From contig CAYQTE010000056.1 of assembly GCA_964420285.1 (NCBI GenBank), positions 1 to 33,774 on the forward strand: a stretch of 33,774 nt of DNA, written 5' to 3'. Positions within the stretch are counted from its first letter, which is position 1, and every line of letters begins with the position of its first letter. The position numbers and the translations under genes were made by a program. Positions 1 through 8,355 of the stretch are shown piece by piece. This DNA comes from CAYQTE01 sp964420285. Lineage in GTDB: Bacteria > Planctomycetota > Phycisphaerae > Tepidisphaerales > Tepidisphaeraceae. Under the pieces are notes generated by a model that saw only the letters and a list, made by a program, of their open reading frames with translations, searched no databases and was not told the origin of the DNA.

Positions 1-2
1 CG

Positions 3-272
3 ATTCAGCCATGCCCGCATTGTGCGAACCAACCGCCGCCGCGACAAGTGCCCGTGCGGCCCGGCGAGCATTCGGTGAGCGTGCCTATATTCCCGGCCAC
101 GCGCACCCGCCTGCCTGGCCGCCTCTTGTTCGCCCACCCTTATACACAGGCCCAAGAGGCGGCTTGCATTCTCGCCCGGGAAATTGGGAAGTGGGGTCTT
201 GCCCGGAGTCAGGCGATAACGCAGATGGCCGCGCGAAACGTCGGGCCCTGTTGTGCTTTGGACCTCTTGTAA
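3..272 (+). other. Possible 3' end of an upstream gene (uncertain)
   Basis: This frame is open from the window edge to a stop at 272 and contains a CxxC (PCPHC) near the edge. It could be the tail of a protein that starts outside the window. A second frame (1-78) also ends in a Cys-Pro-Cys-Gly string, so the choice of frame is not clear. I recognise no family in either. A perfect 11-bp inverted repeat lies inside the region, which argues that much of it may be non-coding leader DNA before the VWA gene. Confidence 0.15.
118..163. repeat. 11-bp perfect inverted repeat (hairpin)
   Basis: GCCGCCTCTTG at 118-128 is matched by its exact reverse complement CAAGAGGCGGC at 153-163, with a 24-nt loop. 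There is no T-run after it, so it is not a standard intrinsic terminator. It lies upstream of the VWA-PP2C-kinase operon and could end upstream transcription or bind a regulator. Confidence 0.5.
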
Positions 273-278
273 TAGAAT
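251..278 (+). promoter_or_regulatory. Candidate sigma70-type promoter of the VWA operon
   Basis: TTGTGC (251-256) and TAGAAT (273-278) are separated by 16 bp and match four and five of the six consensus bases. A start near 285 would leave a leader of about 55 nt before the VWA gene. This rests on sequence match only. Confidence 0.35.
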
Positions 279-340
279 ATCCGAACGTCGCGCAGCGATT
301 TTGAACATCGCTCGCCAATCCCGCGAAAGGAGTGACCACA

Positions 341-1033
341 ATGGCGGAACAAATCCCGTTTGGTGCCGCAACGGTCGAGTTTGTGAATAACCCAGAGCCG
401 CGCGTCCCGTTCGTGCTGCTTCTGGACACCTCCGGATCAATGCAGGGGCCTCCGATCGAGGCGCTAAACAGCGGTCTGATGCAATGCAGGGATGAACTTC
501 TAGCCGACGCGCTTGCCGCCAAGCGGGTCGAGTTGGCTGTTGTGACATTTGGCGGCAGTGTGAACGTCGTGACAGAATTCACGACCGCCGAGCAGTTTAG
601 CCCGCAATCGCTTATTGCCGATGGCGACACTCCGATGGGCGGCGCCATCCTGAAGGGGATTGAAATGCTGGCGCAACGGAAGCAGACCTATAAAGGCCAC
701 GGCATCGCCTATTACCGGCCGTGGATATTCCTGATTACTGACGGCGCCCCCACTGACCAGTGGCATGAAGCTGCGCGACGAATCAAGGACGGCGAGTTGA
801 AGAAGGCGTTTCTGTTCTTCAGTGTCGGCGTGGACGACGCTGACCAGGGGGTGTTGAAGCAGCTCTCATCTCAGAGAGAGCCGTTGAAACTCAAGGGGCT
901 TCGATTTCGTGACCTTTTCCAATGGGTTTCAAGCTCACTGACGCGGACCTCGCATTCGAGGTCGGATGAACAGGTCAAATTGGAAAACCCAGCCACGCCC
1001 GCGGGCTGGGCCGAAATACCCGCTGGGAACTGA
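341..1033 (+). CDS. VWA-domain protein, TerY-like
   Basis: This is a protein of 230 residues that is almost entirely one von Willebrand factor A domain. The metal-binding MIDAS motif DxSxS is intact (DTSGS, residues 29-33), with the later threonine (GDTPMGG) and aspartate (LITDGAPTD) loops also present. It has no signal peptide or membrane segment, so it is likely cytoplasmic. VWA proteins of this TerY/YegL type are thought to scaffold protein complexes through metal-dependent binding. The start chosen is ATG 341, because AAAGGAG at 326-332 lies 8 nt before it; a GTG at 332 in the same frame overlaps that ribosome site. It is the first gene of a four-gene operon, 2 nt ahead of the phosphatase. 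The VWA-PP2C-kinase order is the TerY-P triad. The zinc-ribbon tail found in some TerY proteins is not visible. The family is sure; the role is inferred. Confidence 0.9.
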   Translation: MAEQIPFGAATVEFVNNPEPRVPFVLLLDTSGSMQGPPIEALNSGLMQCRDELLADALAAKRVELAVVTFGGSVNVVTEFTTAEQFSPQSLIADGDTPMGGAILKGIEMLAQRKQTYKGHGIAYYRPWIFLITDGAPTDQWHEAARRIKDGELKKAFLFFSVGVDDADQGVLKQLSSQREPLKLKGLRFRDLFQWVSSSLTRTSHSRSDEQVKLENPATPAGWAEIPAGN

Positions 1034-1035
1034 AT

Positions 1036-1812
1036 ATGTGGCGATTTGTCGGGGAAAGCGTACAGGGCGACTCTCATCGCCGCGACGGACTCGTTTGCCA
1101 GGATAGCCACTTGGCCGTCCCAATCCGGTTGGACGGGAGCGAGTATCTCATTTTGGCCTGCTCGGACGGCGCGGGGAGCGAGAGGCAGTCACAAATCGGA
1201 TCGAAGGTCGCCGCCGAGCAGGCCATCCGCCTCGCGGGCGGGTACCTGCGATCGGGTAATCCGCTACCGCTGGCGACCCCCGAACTCATCCGGTCGTGGG
1301 TAACGGGCGTGCGGGAGGAACTCGGGCGAGAGGCGGCGCAACGGTCGCTTGCGCCGCGCGAACTGGCGTGCACGCTGGCGCTGGGCGTCTTGGGCCCGGC
1401 ATCTTCGGCCTTTCTGCAAATTGGGGACGGCGCGATTGTGATCTTGCAGGCCGGCCTCTATCGGCCCGTGTTTTGGCCGCAGAATGGCGAATACCAGAAC
1501 GAGACTTATTTCGTCACCGACCACGATGCGGAGGAGAAAGCGGTGATCGAAGTCGTCCCGCGCGCGGTTGACGAGGCTGCATTGATTACCGACGGATTAC
1601 AAATGCTGGCGCTGAATTATGTGGAAAGAACGGCTCACCAGCCGTTTTTCGCGCCGATGTTCAAGGCGCTGCGGGATGCCGGTAGCGAGGCTGAGTTGGT
1701 TGATCCACTGCACAACTTTCTAGAGTCCGCCGCCGTCAACGCAAGAACGGACGACGACAAAACGCTGATTCTCGCGGCGAGGGTCTCGCCCTGTGGCAAT
1801 GACGCTTTATGA
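1036..1812 (+). CDS. PP2C-family Ser/Thr protein phosphatase
   Basis: This is a 258-residue PPM/PP2C-type phosphatase of the compact bacterial group (PP2C_2). The acidic metal-binding motifs appear in order: SDGAG near residue 48, IGDGA near residue 131, ITDGL near residue 182, and DDDKT near the C-terminus. No membrane or sensor domain is attached, so it should be a soluble enzyme that removes phosphate from Ser/Thr residues. The likely targets are products of the kinase next door or the kinase itself. It starts 2 nt after the VWA stop, and its own end overlaps the kinase start, which suggests translational coupling and fixed stoichiometry. The phosphatase assignment is strong; the substrate is inferred from the triad arrangement. 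Confidence 0.9.
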   Translation: MWRFVGESVQGDSHRRDGLVCQDSHLAVPIRLDGSEYLILACSDGAGSERQSQIGSKVAAEQAIRLAGGYLRSGNPLPLATPELIRSWVTGVREELGREAAQRSLAPRELACTLALGVLGPASSAFLQIGDGAIVILQAGLYRPVFWPQNGEYQNETYFVTDHDAEEKAVIEVVPRAVDEAALITDGLQMLALNYVERTAHQPFFAPMFKALRDAGSEAELVDPLHNFLESAAVNARTDDDKTLILAARVSPCGNDAL

Positions 1813-4519
1813 TGATCAGGGTTGCCCCGTGTCGACCGGAAAGGAGCTGGGACGCGGTGGCGAGGGTGTGATCCTTGAGGTGCAAGGTAGAGGCGATACC
1901 GTCGCCAAAATCTACCACAGGCCCCTTGACACGGGCGGCGCCGAGAAAATGCGCGCGATGGCGGGGTTGAGGACGGGCGCGCTGCTCAGCGTCGCGGCGT
2001 GGCCGACTGGCGTTCTATTTCGCCGCGCCGGCGCTGAGCCCGTCGGCATTTTGATGCCAAAAATCTCGGGTCACCGCGAGATTCATCAACTTTTCAGCCC
2101 CGTGGACAGGCGAGTCCATTTTCCGAAAGCAAAGTGGAAGTTCCTTGTGCACACGGCAATGAACTGTGCCGCCGCCGTTGAAAATGTGCATTCTGCGGGC
2201 CAGGTGATCGGAGACCTGAACGAACGCGGGTTCATGGTCTCACCGCAGGGGACGGTACGTCTCATCGACTGCGATTCCTTTCAGATTCGGTTCGCCGGTC
2301 GGACGTTCCGGTGCCTTGTGGGCACCGACGCCTACACGCCGCCAGAAATGCAGGGCAGGGCGTTCAGCGCTGAAGATCGAACGACGAGTCACGATTGCTT
2401 CGGATTAGCTGTCCTCATTTTCCAACTGCTCTTTATGGGGCGTCATCCCTTCGTTGGGCGGTACACGGGTTCTGGCGACGCTCCGGCCGTCGCGCGTGCA
2501 ATTTCGGAGGGGCGATTTGCCTTCAGCGGGGCTGCCGCGGGTTTTCAGATGGCTCCCCCGCCGCACGCGCTTCACCTGGACGCGATGCCCCAGGGAATCG
2601 GCAGCAAGTTCGAGGATGCCTTTTCCAAAGCATTCCCGTCGCGCCCAACTTCCGAGGCATGGCGCACGGCCCTCGGTGAGCTTGAGAAGAACACCAGAGT
2701 GTGCGATGCGGAACCGGACGACCATGAATTCCCATCGCACTTGCGCGAATGCCCTTGGTGCCGGATTGAGCGGCAGGGCGGAGTCGCATTCTTCACGTCG
2801 CGGCCGATTCCCTACGAATTCGACGATGGCTTCGACCTTGAATCGCTTTACCGGCAAATCGCGGCCGTACCGCATCCGCCTGGCGCGGGTGCGATTCAGG
2901 GGATTTGCCCGCAGAAAAGTTTTGTTGGCGAGCCGATCCCGCCGGCTTTGGACCTCAAACGGCTTCCCCCAGCGAGGCTGCCCCCACCGCTCCCCTCGCT
3001 GCAACAAGAGCCGCTGCCGTCGATTCCACAGTACCAGCCGCGATTCGATGTCGCACTGCCGGAGGCTCCCTACCAAGACGAGCCTTTGCCGGACTTGCCG
3101 ACTTTCCAAATCGAGGCGTCCCCCATCGACCCGCCCCTCGCATTGCTGAAGGAGCCAGAAACGCCGTCTTGGCAACCCAGGGACCATGTGAAGGTGGCAA
3201 AGGACGGGTACCGCCGAGCGTTGTCGACGGGTGATTACAAACGTGCCAAATACGGGATGATTTTGTCGGCCGTCCTGCTCCCATTCACGGTCTTTTTTTG
3301 GGCCGCCGCAATTGTGATCGGCGTGTTTCTTTTGGCCTTCGGTGTTACCTTCCTATCGCTTTGGTTGCCCGAGTACTGCGGATACCGGCGTGAGCGAAAC
3401 GCTGCGGCCCGCAGAGTTGCGGACGAGTCTCGTGCAAGGCAAAACGAGCTTATGCGAATCGACCTGCAACGGGCTCAGATCCGTGAAACCAATGAAAAAC
3501 GGGTCGCGGCGTGGCGAGGGAAGGTCGAAGAACTTACGCATCTGCGGGGACAAATAGCGGCGCGGAACATCGAGGGGGAGCGACGCTGGCGCGTCGACTA
3601 CGAGCGCGTTGCAGCGCTGCGCCAGGAGGCTGCCGCGCGCAACGCGGCGAGGCAGAGGCTATGGGGAGACGTAGTTCGGCAGCGAGAAGCGGAGCGTGTC
3701 GCTCAATGGGAAGGGGATTGCAAGCGCATCGAAGCCAAGCGTGCGCTGATTTCTGAGCGAAACGCCGAGGCCAAGCGCCGTTGGGAAGCTGTAATGCGGC
3801 AATACAACGAAGATTGCGAAGCCGTGCGGATCCAAAACGGCCGCCTTGCCGAAATAGCGCGCCAATTTGAGCAAGAACGATCGCGCCGCTCAAATAAGCT
3901 CGAGAGGGCCAGGTCGGACGCTCAAGCGAGCGTCGATAACTGGTCACGCGAGTCTCGCGCCTTTCAGGAAGAGTACCGCCGGACCCTTTCTGATCTGGAA
4001 AACGCCAAACGCGACTATGAAGGGTTGAAGCAGGCTTTTGTCCATGAGCGAAACCAGATTATGGGCAACCGCGAACGCATCCAACGCAATGAGTACCTGC
4101 GGCAGTTCCGCATCGAGGAGGCCGTAATCGCCTCTATTGGTCCGGGTCGGAAGAGCATCTTGGTGGCTTGCGGAGTTGAAACCGCGCTCGACATAAATCC
4201 AGCTAATCTGGCGAGGCTACAGGGGCAGGGTTTCGGACCGGAGTTGAAGAGCCGTCTGCAACTTTGGAGGGATTCGAAGGAGTCTGGCTTCAGATTTGAC
4301 CCCAACGGCGTTGTTCGCCCCGAACAATTACGCACGCTGCACGCGAAGTTCCGGAGCCCGCGTGCGGCGCTGCAGAGCAGTCTTTGCGAAGGGCCGCGGA
4401 AGTTGCGAGCAATTACCGATGGGGCAGGTTCCCGCCTAGCGGAGCTTGAGAACCAAGCTACCGTACGCCACTGCAAGCTTCGTCAGGCGGAAGCCGATTT
4501 GGCGGTTATGAATGGCTAG
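1799..4519 (+). CDS. Membrane-anchored protein kinase with coiled coil and HhH domain (COG4248-like)
   Basis: This very large protein (about 906 residues) starts with a eukaryote-like kinase domain: glycine loop GRGGEGV (19-24), lysine 37 in VAKIY, catalytic aspartate 139 in IGDLN, and IDCDSF (157-161) in place of DFG. A CPWC pair follows near residue 320. A proline-rich linker (about 380-460) leads to two adjacent hydrophobic segments (about 487-525), then a long Arg/Glu/Ala-rich coiled coil (about 535-770) and a helix-hairpin-helix DNA-binding motif near 775-825. This layout matches the kinases with HhH domains of TerY-P triads. Start is ATG 1799, or GTG 1793 just before it; either overlaps the phosphatase stop. 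The kinase would phosphorylate partners at the membrane while the tail binds DNA. The domain calls are visible; the coupling of signal to DNA is inference. Confidence 0.88.
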   Translation: MTLYDDQGCPVSTGKELGRGGEGVILEVQGRGDTVAKIYHRPLDTGGAEKMRAMAGLRTGALLSVAAWPTGVLFRRAGAEPVGILMPKISGHREIHQLFSPVDRRVHFPKAKWKFLVHTAMNCAAAVENVHSAGQVIGDLNERGFMVSPQGTVRLIDCDSFQIRFAGRTFRCLVGTDAYTPPEMQGRAFSAEDRTTSHDCFGLAVLIFQLLFMGRHPFVGRYTGSGDAPAVARAISEGRFAFSGAAAGFQMAPPPHALHLDAMPQGIGSKFEDAFSKAFPSRPTSEAWRTALGELEKNTRVCDAEPDDHEFPSHLRECPWCRIERQGGVAFFTSRPIPYEFDDGFDLESLYRQIAAVPHPPGAGAIQGICPQKSFVGEPIPPALDLKRLPPARLPPPLPSLQQEPLPSIPQYQPRFDVALPEAPYQDEPLPDLPTFQIEASPIDPPLALLKEPETPSWQPRDHVKVAKDGYRRALSTGDYKRAKYGMILSAVLLPFTVFFWAAAIVIGVFLLAFGVTFLSLWLPEYCGYRRERNAAARRVADESRARQNELMRIDLQRAQIRETNEKRVAAWRGKVEELTHLRGQIAARNIEGERRWRVDYERVAALRQEAAARNAARQRLWGDVVRQREAERVAQWEGDCKRIEAKRALISERNAEAKRRWEAVMRQYNEDCEAVRIQNGRLAEIARQFEQERSRRSNKLERARSDAQASVDNWSRESRAFQEEYRRTLSDLENAKRDYEGLKQAFVHERNQIMGNRERIQRNEYLRQFRIEEAVIASIGPGRKSILVACGVETALDINPANLARLQGQGFGPELKSRLQLWRDSKESGFRFDPNGVVRPEQLRTLHAKFRSPRAALQSSLCEGPRKLRAITDGAGSRLAELENQATVRHCKLRQAEADLAVMNG

Positions 4520-4525
4520 GTCGCC

Positions 4526-5440
4526 ATGCGTGGGATTGACATTGATCTTGTAGAGCGGTTTACGGGGCAGCGCCGGCTCCACTCTGTGAACGCCGCAATA
4601 GCGGAATTGCGCCCAGCCACCGGCGCTTATCGTCGCGTCCGTTCCAATTACCGTCGGCTTGGAATACGGCTGATCTGGTCAGAGGTCAGGAAAAGGTGGG
4701 CCAACGCCCGAGCGCGGTTTGCGGCATTGCCAAAGTGGTTTTCCGTACCCGCCTGGTCTGCGGCCCTGGCCTGTTGCAGCGTTATCGCCGTCGCCTCATC
4801 GCTTGGCGCAATTTTCCTCGCGAACCCCAGCCTTTTGATCGTCATGGCGTGCAGCCTGGCTCCCTTCCTTGGGCTCGCCATCGTGCCCATCCTATTCCCT
4901 CGCGATTTGTCGGGCCTTAAGCACGCCGCTGCCCGCGCGTCCCAAAGGGTCGACTCATTGCGCCGTGACCGGGCCGTGACGCGACCAGTGCTTCAAGATT
5001 GCTTCCGGCGGTATTCTGAGGCGAAGCGGATTTATAGGGGCATTTTGCGAGCAAAGGATTTTCCCCTTAATCGACTGTTGCACACGGATTTCAGAAATAT
5101 GTCAGGCCCGGAGTTTGAGAGCTTTCTCGCCGAGGTTTTCGTCTTCCTTGGGTACTTTGTTCGAAGGACGGGTCGGTCCGGCGACCAGGGCGTTGACCTT
5201 GTGGTCGGGCGTAATGGCGTGTTGGTTGCCGTGCAAGCAAAATGCTACGTTCATCCGGTAAGCAATGAGGCGGTCCAAGAAGCCTACACCGGAATGACGA
5301 TTTACAGATGCCACCGGTGTGCCGTGGTTACGTCGAGCACTTTCACGGACGGGGCAAGGGAAGCAGCGCGCGGTGTTGGCTGCAAGCTAATTGACGGAAG
5401 CGAAATCTGCCAGTTGATTCGCGGCGCGATCACACTCTAG
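4526..5440 (+). CDS. Membrane-anchored Mrr-type restriction endonuclease-like protein
   Basis: This is a 304-residue protein in two parts. Residues about 1-70 are basic and helical and lead to a hydrophobic hairpin (about 71-130), so the protein should sit in the inner membrane. The C-terminal part (about 185-300) is an Mrr-cat type PD-(D/E)xK nuclease: a conserved Glu in the GPEFESF helix, GDQGVDL with Asp 224, and the QAK motif with Lys 239, the usual Mrr variant of ExK. A late VVTSSTFTDGA strand-helix also fits the family. It begins 6 nt after the kinase stop, so it belongs to the same operon. In this setting it is the likely DNA-cutting effector, controlled by phosphorylation. No methyltransferase is nearby, so a classic restriction-modification pair is unlikely. 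Confidence 0.85.
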   Translation: MRGIDIDLVERFTGQRRLHSVNAAIAELRPATGAYRRVRSNYRRLGIRLIWSEVRKRWANARARFAALPKWFSVPAWSAALACCSVIAVASSLGAIFLANPSLLIVMACSLAPFLGLAIVPILFPRDLSGLKHAAARASQRVDSLRRDRAVTRPVLQDCFRRYSEAKRIYRGILRAKDFPLNRLLHTDFRNMSGPEFESFLAEVFVFLGYFVRRTGRSGDQGVDLVVGRNGVLVAVQAKCYVHPVSNEAVQEAYTGMTIYRCHRCAVVTSSTFTDGAREAARGVGCKLIDGSEICQLIRGAITL

Positions 5441-6498
5441 CACGCCTTGGCAAACTGAATATCAACGAGCCCGCCAGTTTGGCGATCTGCGAGGAATCGG
5501 GGGACACAATACGGGTTTCGCTCATTTCTTGGCCGACCGCCTCTCTGGGGCTTGAGGGCACGGCCGTCAACCCAACGGTTGCCGGCTCACCGGATACTCC
5601 TCTCAAGGCTTCGGCCAGACCGGGCCGCTCCACGGCCGACGGCGCGACTATCTTACCAGATTCGCCCGTGCGGTGTTTTCACCATTTTGCGGCAGAGCGC
5701 GACGAAGGCAGCAAAACCGGCCAGCGGGCGGGCCGGGAGAATTTTTCTCTTGCCATCGGCTTGAAGTTTGGTTAATGTAAGGGTCGACGACAACGGGCTT
5801 TGGGCAATGAATATTGGGCAATTGACAATGGCCAGCGTCAGGCAATGGAAAGGGGACAATGAGCAATCGACGGCAACCCTCAATTATGCCTTGCCCATCT
5901 TTACCCCCCCCCCCTATGGGGCATTCGGTTGCATTCGGTTGCACCCCTTCACCTTGTCACCCTGTCACCAGATCATCTTGTCGGCCCTACCCCCACCCCC
6001 CGGGTTGGACATTGTGGGACATTCTGTGACACCGAAGAAGCGGGGGAGAGGGGGAGCCGGGGAGCAGCGGAGACGGCCATGCCGGCACTTTCGGCGTTGG
6101 CATTATTGTCCTCTTGGCGGCCGCTTCGAAAACGGGACGGATCAACCGCAGATGGACGCTGATGAACGCAGATAAAATCCGGTTCTTGTCTTATCCGCGT
6201 TCATCCGCGGTTCCATCGTTTCAATTCCCTTCGCGCCCAGATCGGACCCGGCCGGGCTGAGTTCAGACTTTTTCAGCACATCTTCGAACTTTTTCGAGAC
6301 ATTTGGGCCAGCTTTTCGTCGCAGACGGGGCGTGAAACCGCGATATTCGGCTGGAAACGAGGGTGCGACGGGGCACGGCGGGGCGTCGTTTCGATCATAA
6401 GAGCTGTAGCGGGAAGTGGTTATCGACAATTATTCTCGCAAGCGAGTTGCCGCCAGCGGCCCATCGTACCGGGGTCGCGGGCGGCGTATGATCGGGGC
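5441..6498. other. Gene-free intergenic region of about 1 kb with low-complexity DNA
   Basis: I see no convincing gene here; open frames in this stretch lack ribosome sites and any recognisable protein pattern. It holds a run of repeated CAAT-containing words (about 5806-5870), a poly-C tract near 5907, a tandem GCATTCGGTT pair near 5922-5941, and the inverted repeat listed separately at 6144-6212. It may be decayed or inserted DNA marking the edge of the kinase-nuclease operon. Confidence 0.5.
6144..6212. repeat. Imperfect inverted repeat, REP-like
   Basis: The left arm (6144-6175) starts AACCGCAGATG and ends AACGCAGATAA. The right arm (6191-6212), read on the other strand, is AACCGC, GGATG and AACGCGGATAA, so the arms pair apart from a 10-nt insert in the left one. 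Similar words are common in intergenic DNA of many environmental genomes, which suggests a dispersed element with no coding role. Confidence 0.55.
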
Positions 6499-6957
6499 AT
6501 GCGCTATGTTCTCAATTGTATCGTCGCGGTGTTGTGGGCGTTGTGGCTCGGCGGGCTGATTACGATGTTCATCAGCGTGACGGCGCTGTTCGGGACGGAT
6601 GAGAATTTGGCCAAGCAGGCGGCGCCGGTGTTGTTCGTGCGATTCGAGTTGTATCAGATGATTCTGGCGGGGACGGCCGTTGCGGCCGGGGTGATCTGGC
6701 ATGTGTCGGAGCGATCGAGCACGCGGCTGGCCATCGCGCTGTTGTTTATTCTGGCGGGCGTCGGGGCGACGGTGGCGCGGACGGCGATTACGCCGAGGAT
6801 GGAATCGCTTCGGCTCAAGGGTGAAAGCGGCGGGGCGGAATTCAAATCGCTGCACGGGCAGTCGATGCTGATCTACCTGACGGATACGGCGGCTTTGGTC
6901 CTTGCGGGTTTGGCGCTGCCAGCGGCGATGGCGGGGGACAAACGGCAGAAGGTGTGA
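6499..6957 (+). CDS. Small four-helix membrane protein, DUF4149-like
   Basis: This is a 152-residue integral membrane protein with about four hydrophobic helices: residues 1-30, 45-66, 77-95 and 124-146. The LWLGG motif in the first helix and the SLHGQSM stretch before the last helix are typical of the DUF4149/TMEM205-like group. Its function is unknown; members are small inner-membrane proteins. No clear ribosome site precedes ATG 6499, and the start is chosen because the first helix begins directly after it. It runs toward the GntR gene on the other strand, with only 27 nt between the two stops. The family call is from the pattern of helices and motifs and is moderate. Confidence 0.65.
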   Translation: MRYVLNCIVAVLWALWLGGLITMFISVTALFGTDENLAKQAAPVLFVRFELYQMILAGTAVAAGVIWHVSERSSTRLAIALLFILAGVGATVARTAITPRMESLRLKGESGGAEFKSLHGQSMLIYLTDTAALVLAGLALPAAMAGDKRQKV

Positions 6958-6984
6958 GAGGCCATGCGCCGCCCACGGATTGGT

Positions 6985-8034
6985 TCACACCGCGATCGAC
7001 GGGAAGCGCAGGCCGCCGGGGAGTTCATCGTCGCCAAGGCCGGCCGTCGGAAGCGGGGCGATCGTGTCGTGGTCAATATAGTTTCCGGTGAGCCAGATGG
7101 TGGAGGGGCGGCTGGGTTGTACGTCCTTGAGAAGATCGACGATGGCCTGGGCCTGCTGGCGCGAGGTGGTGTGGAAGCCGGTGCAGGGGATTTCATCGGC
7201 GACGCAACCGACGGCGGCCACGGAAATGTCTCGCGGGACTTGCTTGTTGATGACGGCCAGTGCGGCCAGAGCGTCGCGCGTGCTGGCGAGGGAATCGCAC
7301 ACCAGGGCGGTGGGGCCCATTTCGACCAGGGCGGCAACCTCTCGGCCGTAACAGGGATCGACCGTCGCATCCGGCGCATAGCGTGCGGCGGTCTTGCGAA
7401 GCGAGTCGGCCAATTGAGTGCTCTTGCGATCTTCGACGGCCAGGAATCGCCGATGGCCGGCGAGCATCAGGTCGCGCCCGACACACGTCGCCTGGTAGGG
7501 GATGTCCATCAGGACCGCGTGGGTGGAATAGGTTTTGGATTGATGCCCGACGGCGACGAATGGAATGGCGCGCACCATGAGGTCGCGTACGAAGGCAGGG
7601 GGCGCCAGGTCGGATAAGGCGATGACGGCGGCAAACTGGTTGACGAAGCTGGGGCGAAGGGAAGTCACATCGTGAACGACGCGGGCCTCCGGGTTGGCTT
7701 CGACCAGGGATCGCACGATGGGGGATGTGGCATCGGCCCAATCGCATATGATCATCCACTGGCCCGGCGCGGTGGCTTCGGCGTCGCCGCTTCCGCGCAC
7801 GAACGTGCCACGGCCGATGCTGCGCTGCAACAGTCCCTCGGCGGCCAAGTCGGTGAGGGCCTTACTGAGGGTCTTGGCGTTGACATTGAACTGGCGTGCC
7901 AAGTCGCGTTCGCCGGGCAGTTTGCCGGAAAGCTCGCCGGAGGCGACGGACTGCCGAATTCTGTCTCGAAGGCGTTGGAATTTATAACTCATTGTGACAC
8001 GACCGTTTATCAGACCATCGGACGAGTTCGACAT
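6985..8034 (-). CDS. GntR-family transcriptional regulator with LacI-type sensor domain
   Basis: This 349-residue regulator has an N-terminal winged helix of the GntR type (about residues 17-80: the LPGERDLARQFNVNAKTLSKAL helix-turn-helix and an RGTFV wing). About 265 residues of periplasmic-binding-like fold follow, as in LacI and AraR proteins that sense sugars. It would bind DNA as a dimer and respond to a small ligand, likely a carbohydrate. The first ATG (8034) is used; a later ATG giving MSYKFQRL (7992) fits the domain start equally well, and neither has a clear ribosome site. It is transcribed away from the secreted protein at 8356, and the gap between them holds a TTCCGA/TCGGAA palindrome that could be its operator. 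Targets are unknown; the GH3 genes in the window are far away. Confidence 0.85.
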   Translation of the reverse strand: MSNSSDGLINGRVTMSYKFQRLRDRIRQSVASGELSGKLPGERDLARQFNVNAKTLSKALTDLAAEGLLQRSIGRGTFVRGSGDAEATAPGQWMIICDWADATSPIVRSLVEANPEARVVHDVTSLRPSFVNQFAAVIALSDLAPPAFVRDLMVRAIPFVAVGHQSKTYSTHAVLMDIPYQATCVGRDLMLAGHRRFLAVEDRKSTQLADSLRKTAARYAPDATVDPCYGREVAALVEMGPTALVCDSLASTRDALAALAVINKQVPRDISVAAVGCVADEIPCTGFHTTSRQQAQAIVDLLKDVQPSRPSTIWLTGNYIDHDTIAPLPTAGLGDDELPGGLRFPSIAV

Positions 8035-8090
8035 CCCTGTTTTTCGGCCGCTCCGTTTTTGACGACCAAGGAAAGCGTGCGAGCGCGATA

Positions 8091-8107
8091 TTCCGAGGGT
8101 ATCGGAA
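8091..8107. promoter_or_regulatory. Candidate operator, TTCCGA-N5-TCGGAA palindrome
   Basis: A perfect 6-bp dyad with a 5-bp centre lies in the space between the divergent GntR gene and the secreted protein gene. Its size and symmetry suit a dimeric winged-helix regulator, so autoregulation by the adjacent GntR protein is possible. No T-run follows, so it is not a terminator. Confidence 0.3.
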
Positions 8108-8355
8108 CCAAAAAATCACGCCGCACCCCGCTTTCCCCAGTATGCAGAACGCCCAAGGTTAACAATTTATTCGCGGGGCATCAAAGGAAAGAGAGATTGA
8201 AGGAGCACTATATTCCGGCCGCGGGCATGTCACGAGAAGGCAATCTGCTCGGGTGTTGATGGAAAGGATGAGCGCCCGCGTGGGCGTGAGCGGAAACAAA
8301 ACACCCGCTCGGCGGTAGTATGAACGGGCGAGCGTGTCTCTGGTGGAGGAGCGTC

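Noticed and set aside
5479..5775. A 98-codon plus-strand frame in the gene-free region
   Set aside because: There is no ribosome site, no homologue pattern and a low-complexity setting; the opposite strand has an equally open frame.
5900..6000. CRISPR-like short repeats
   Set aside because: The repeated words are few, adjacent and without spacers of even length; they are low-complexity tracts.
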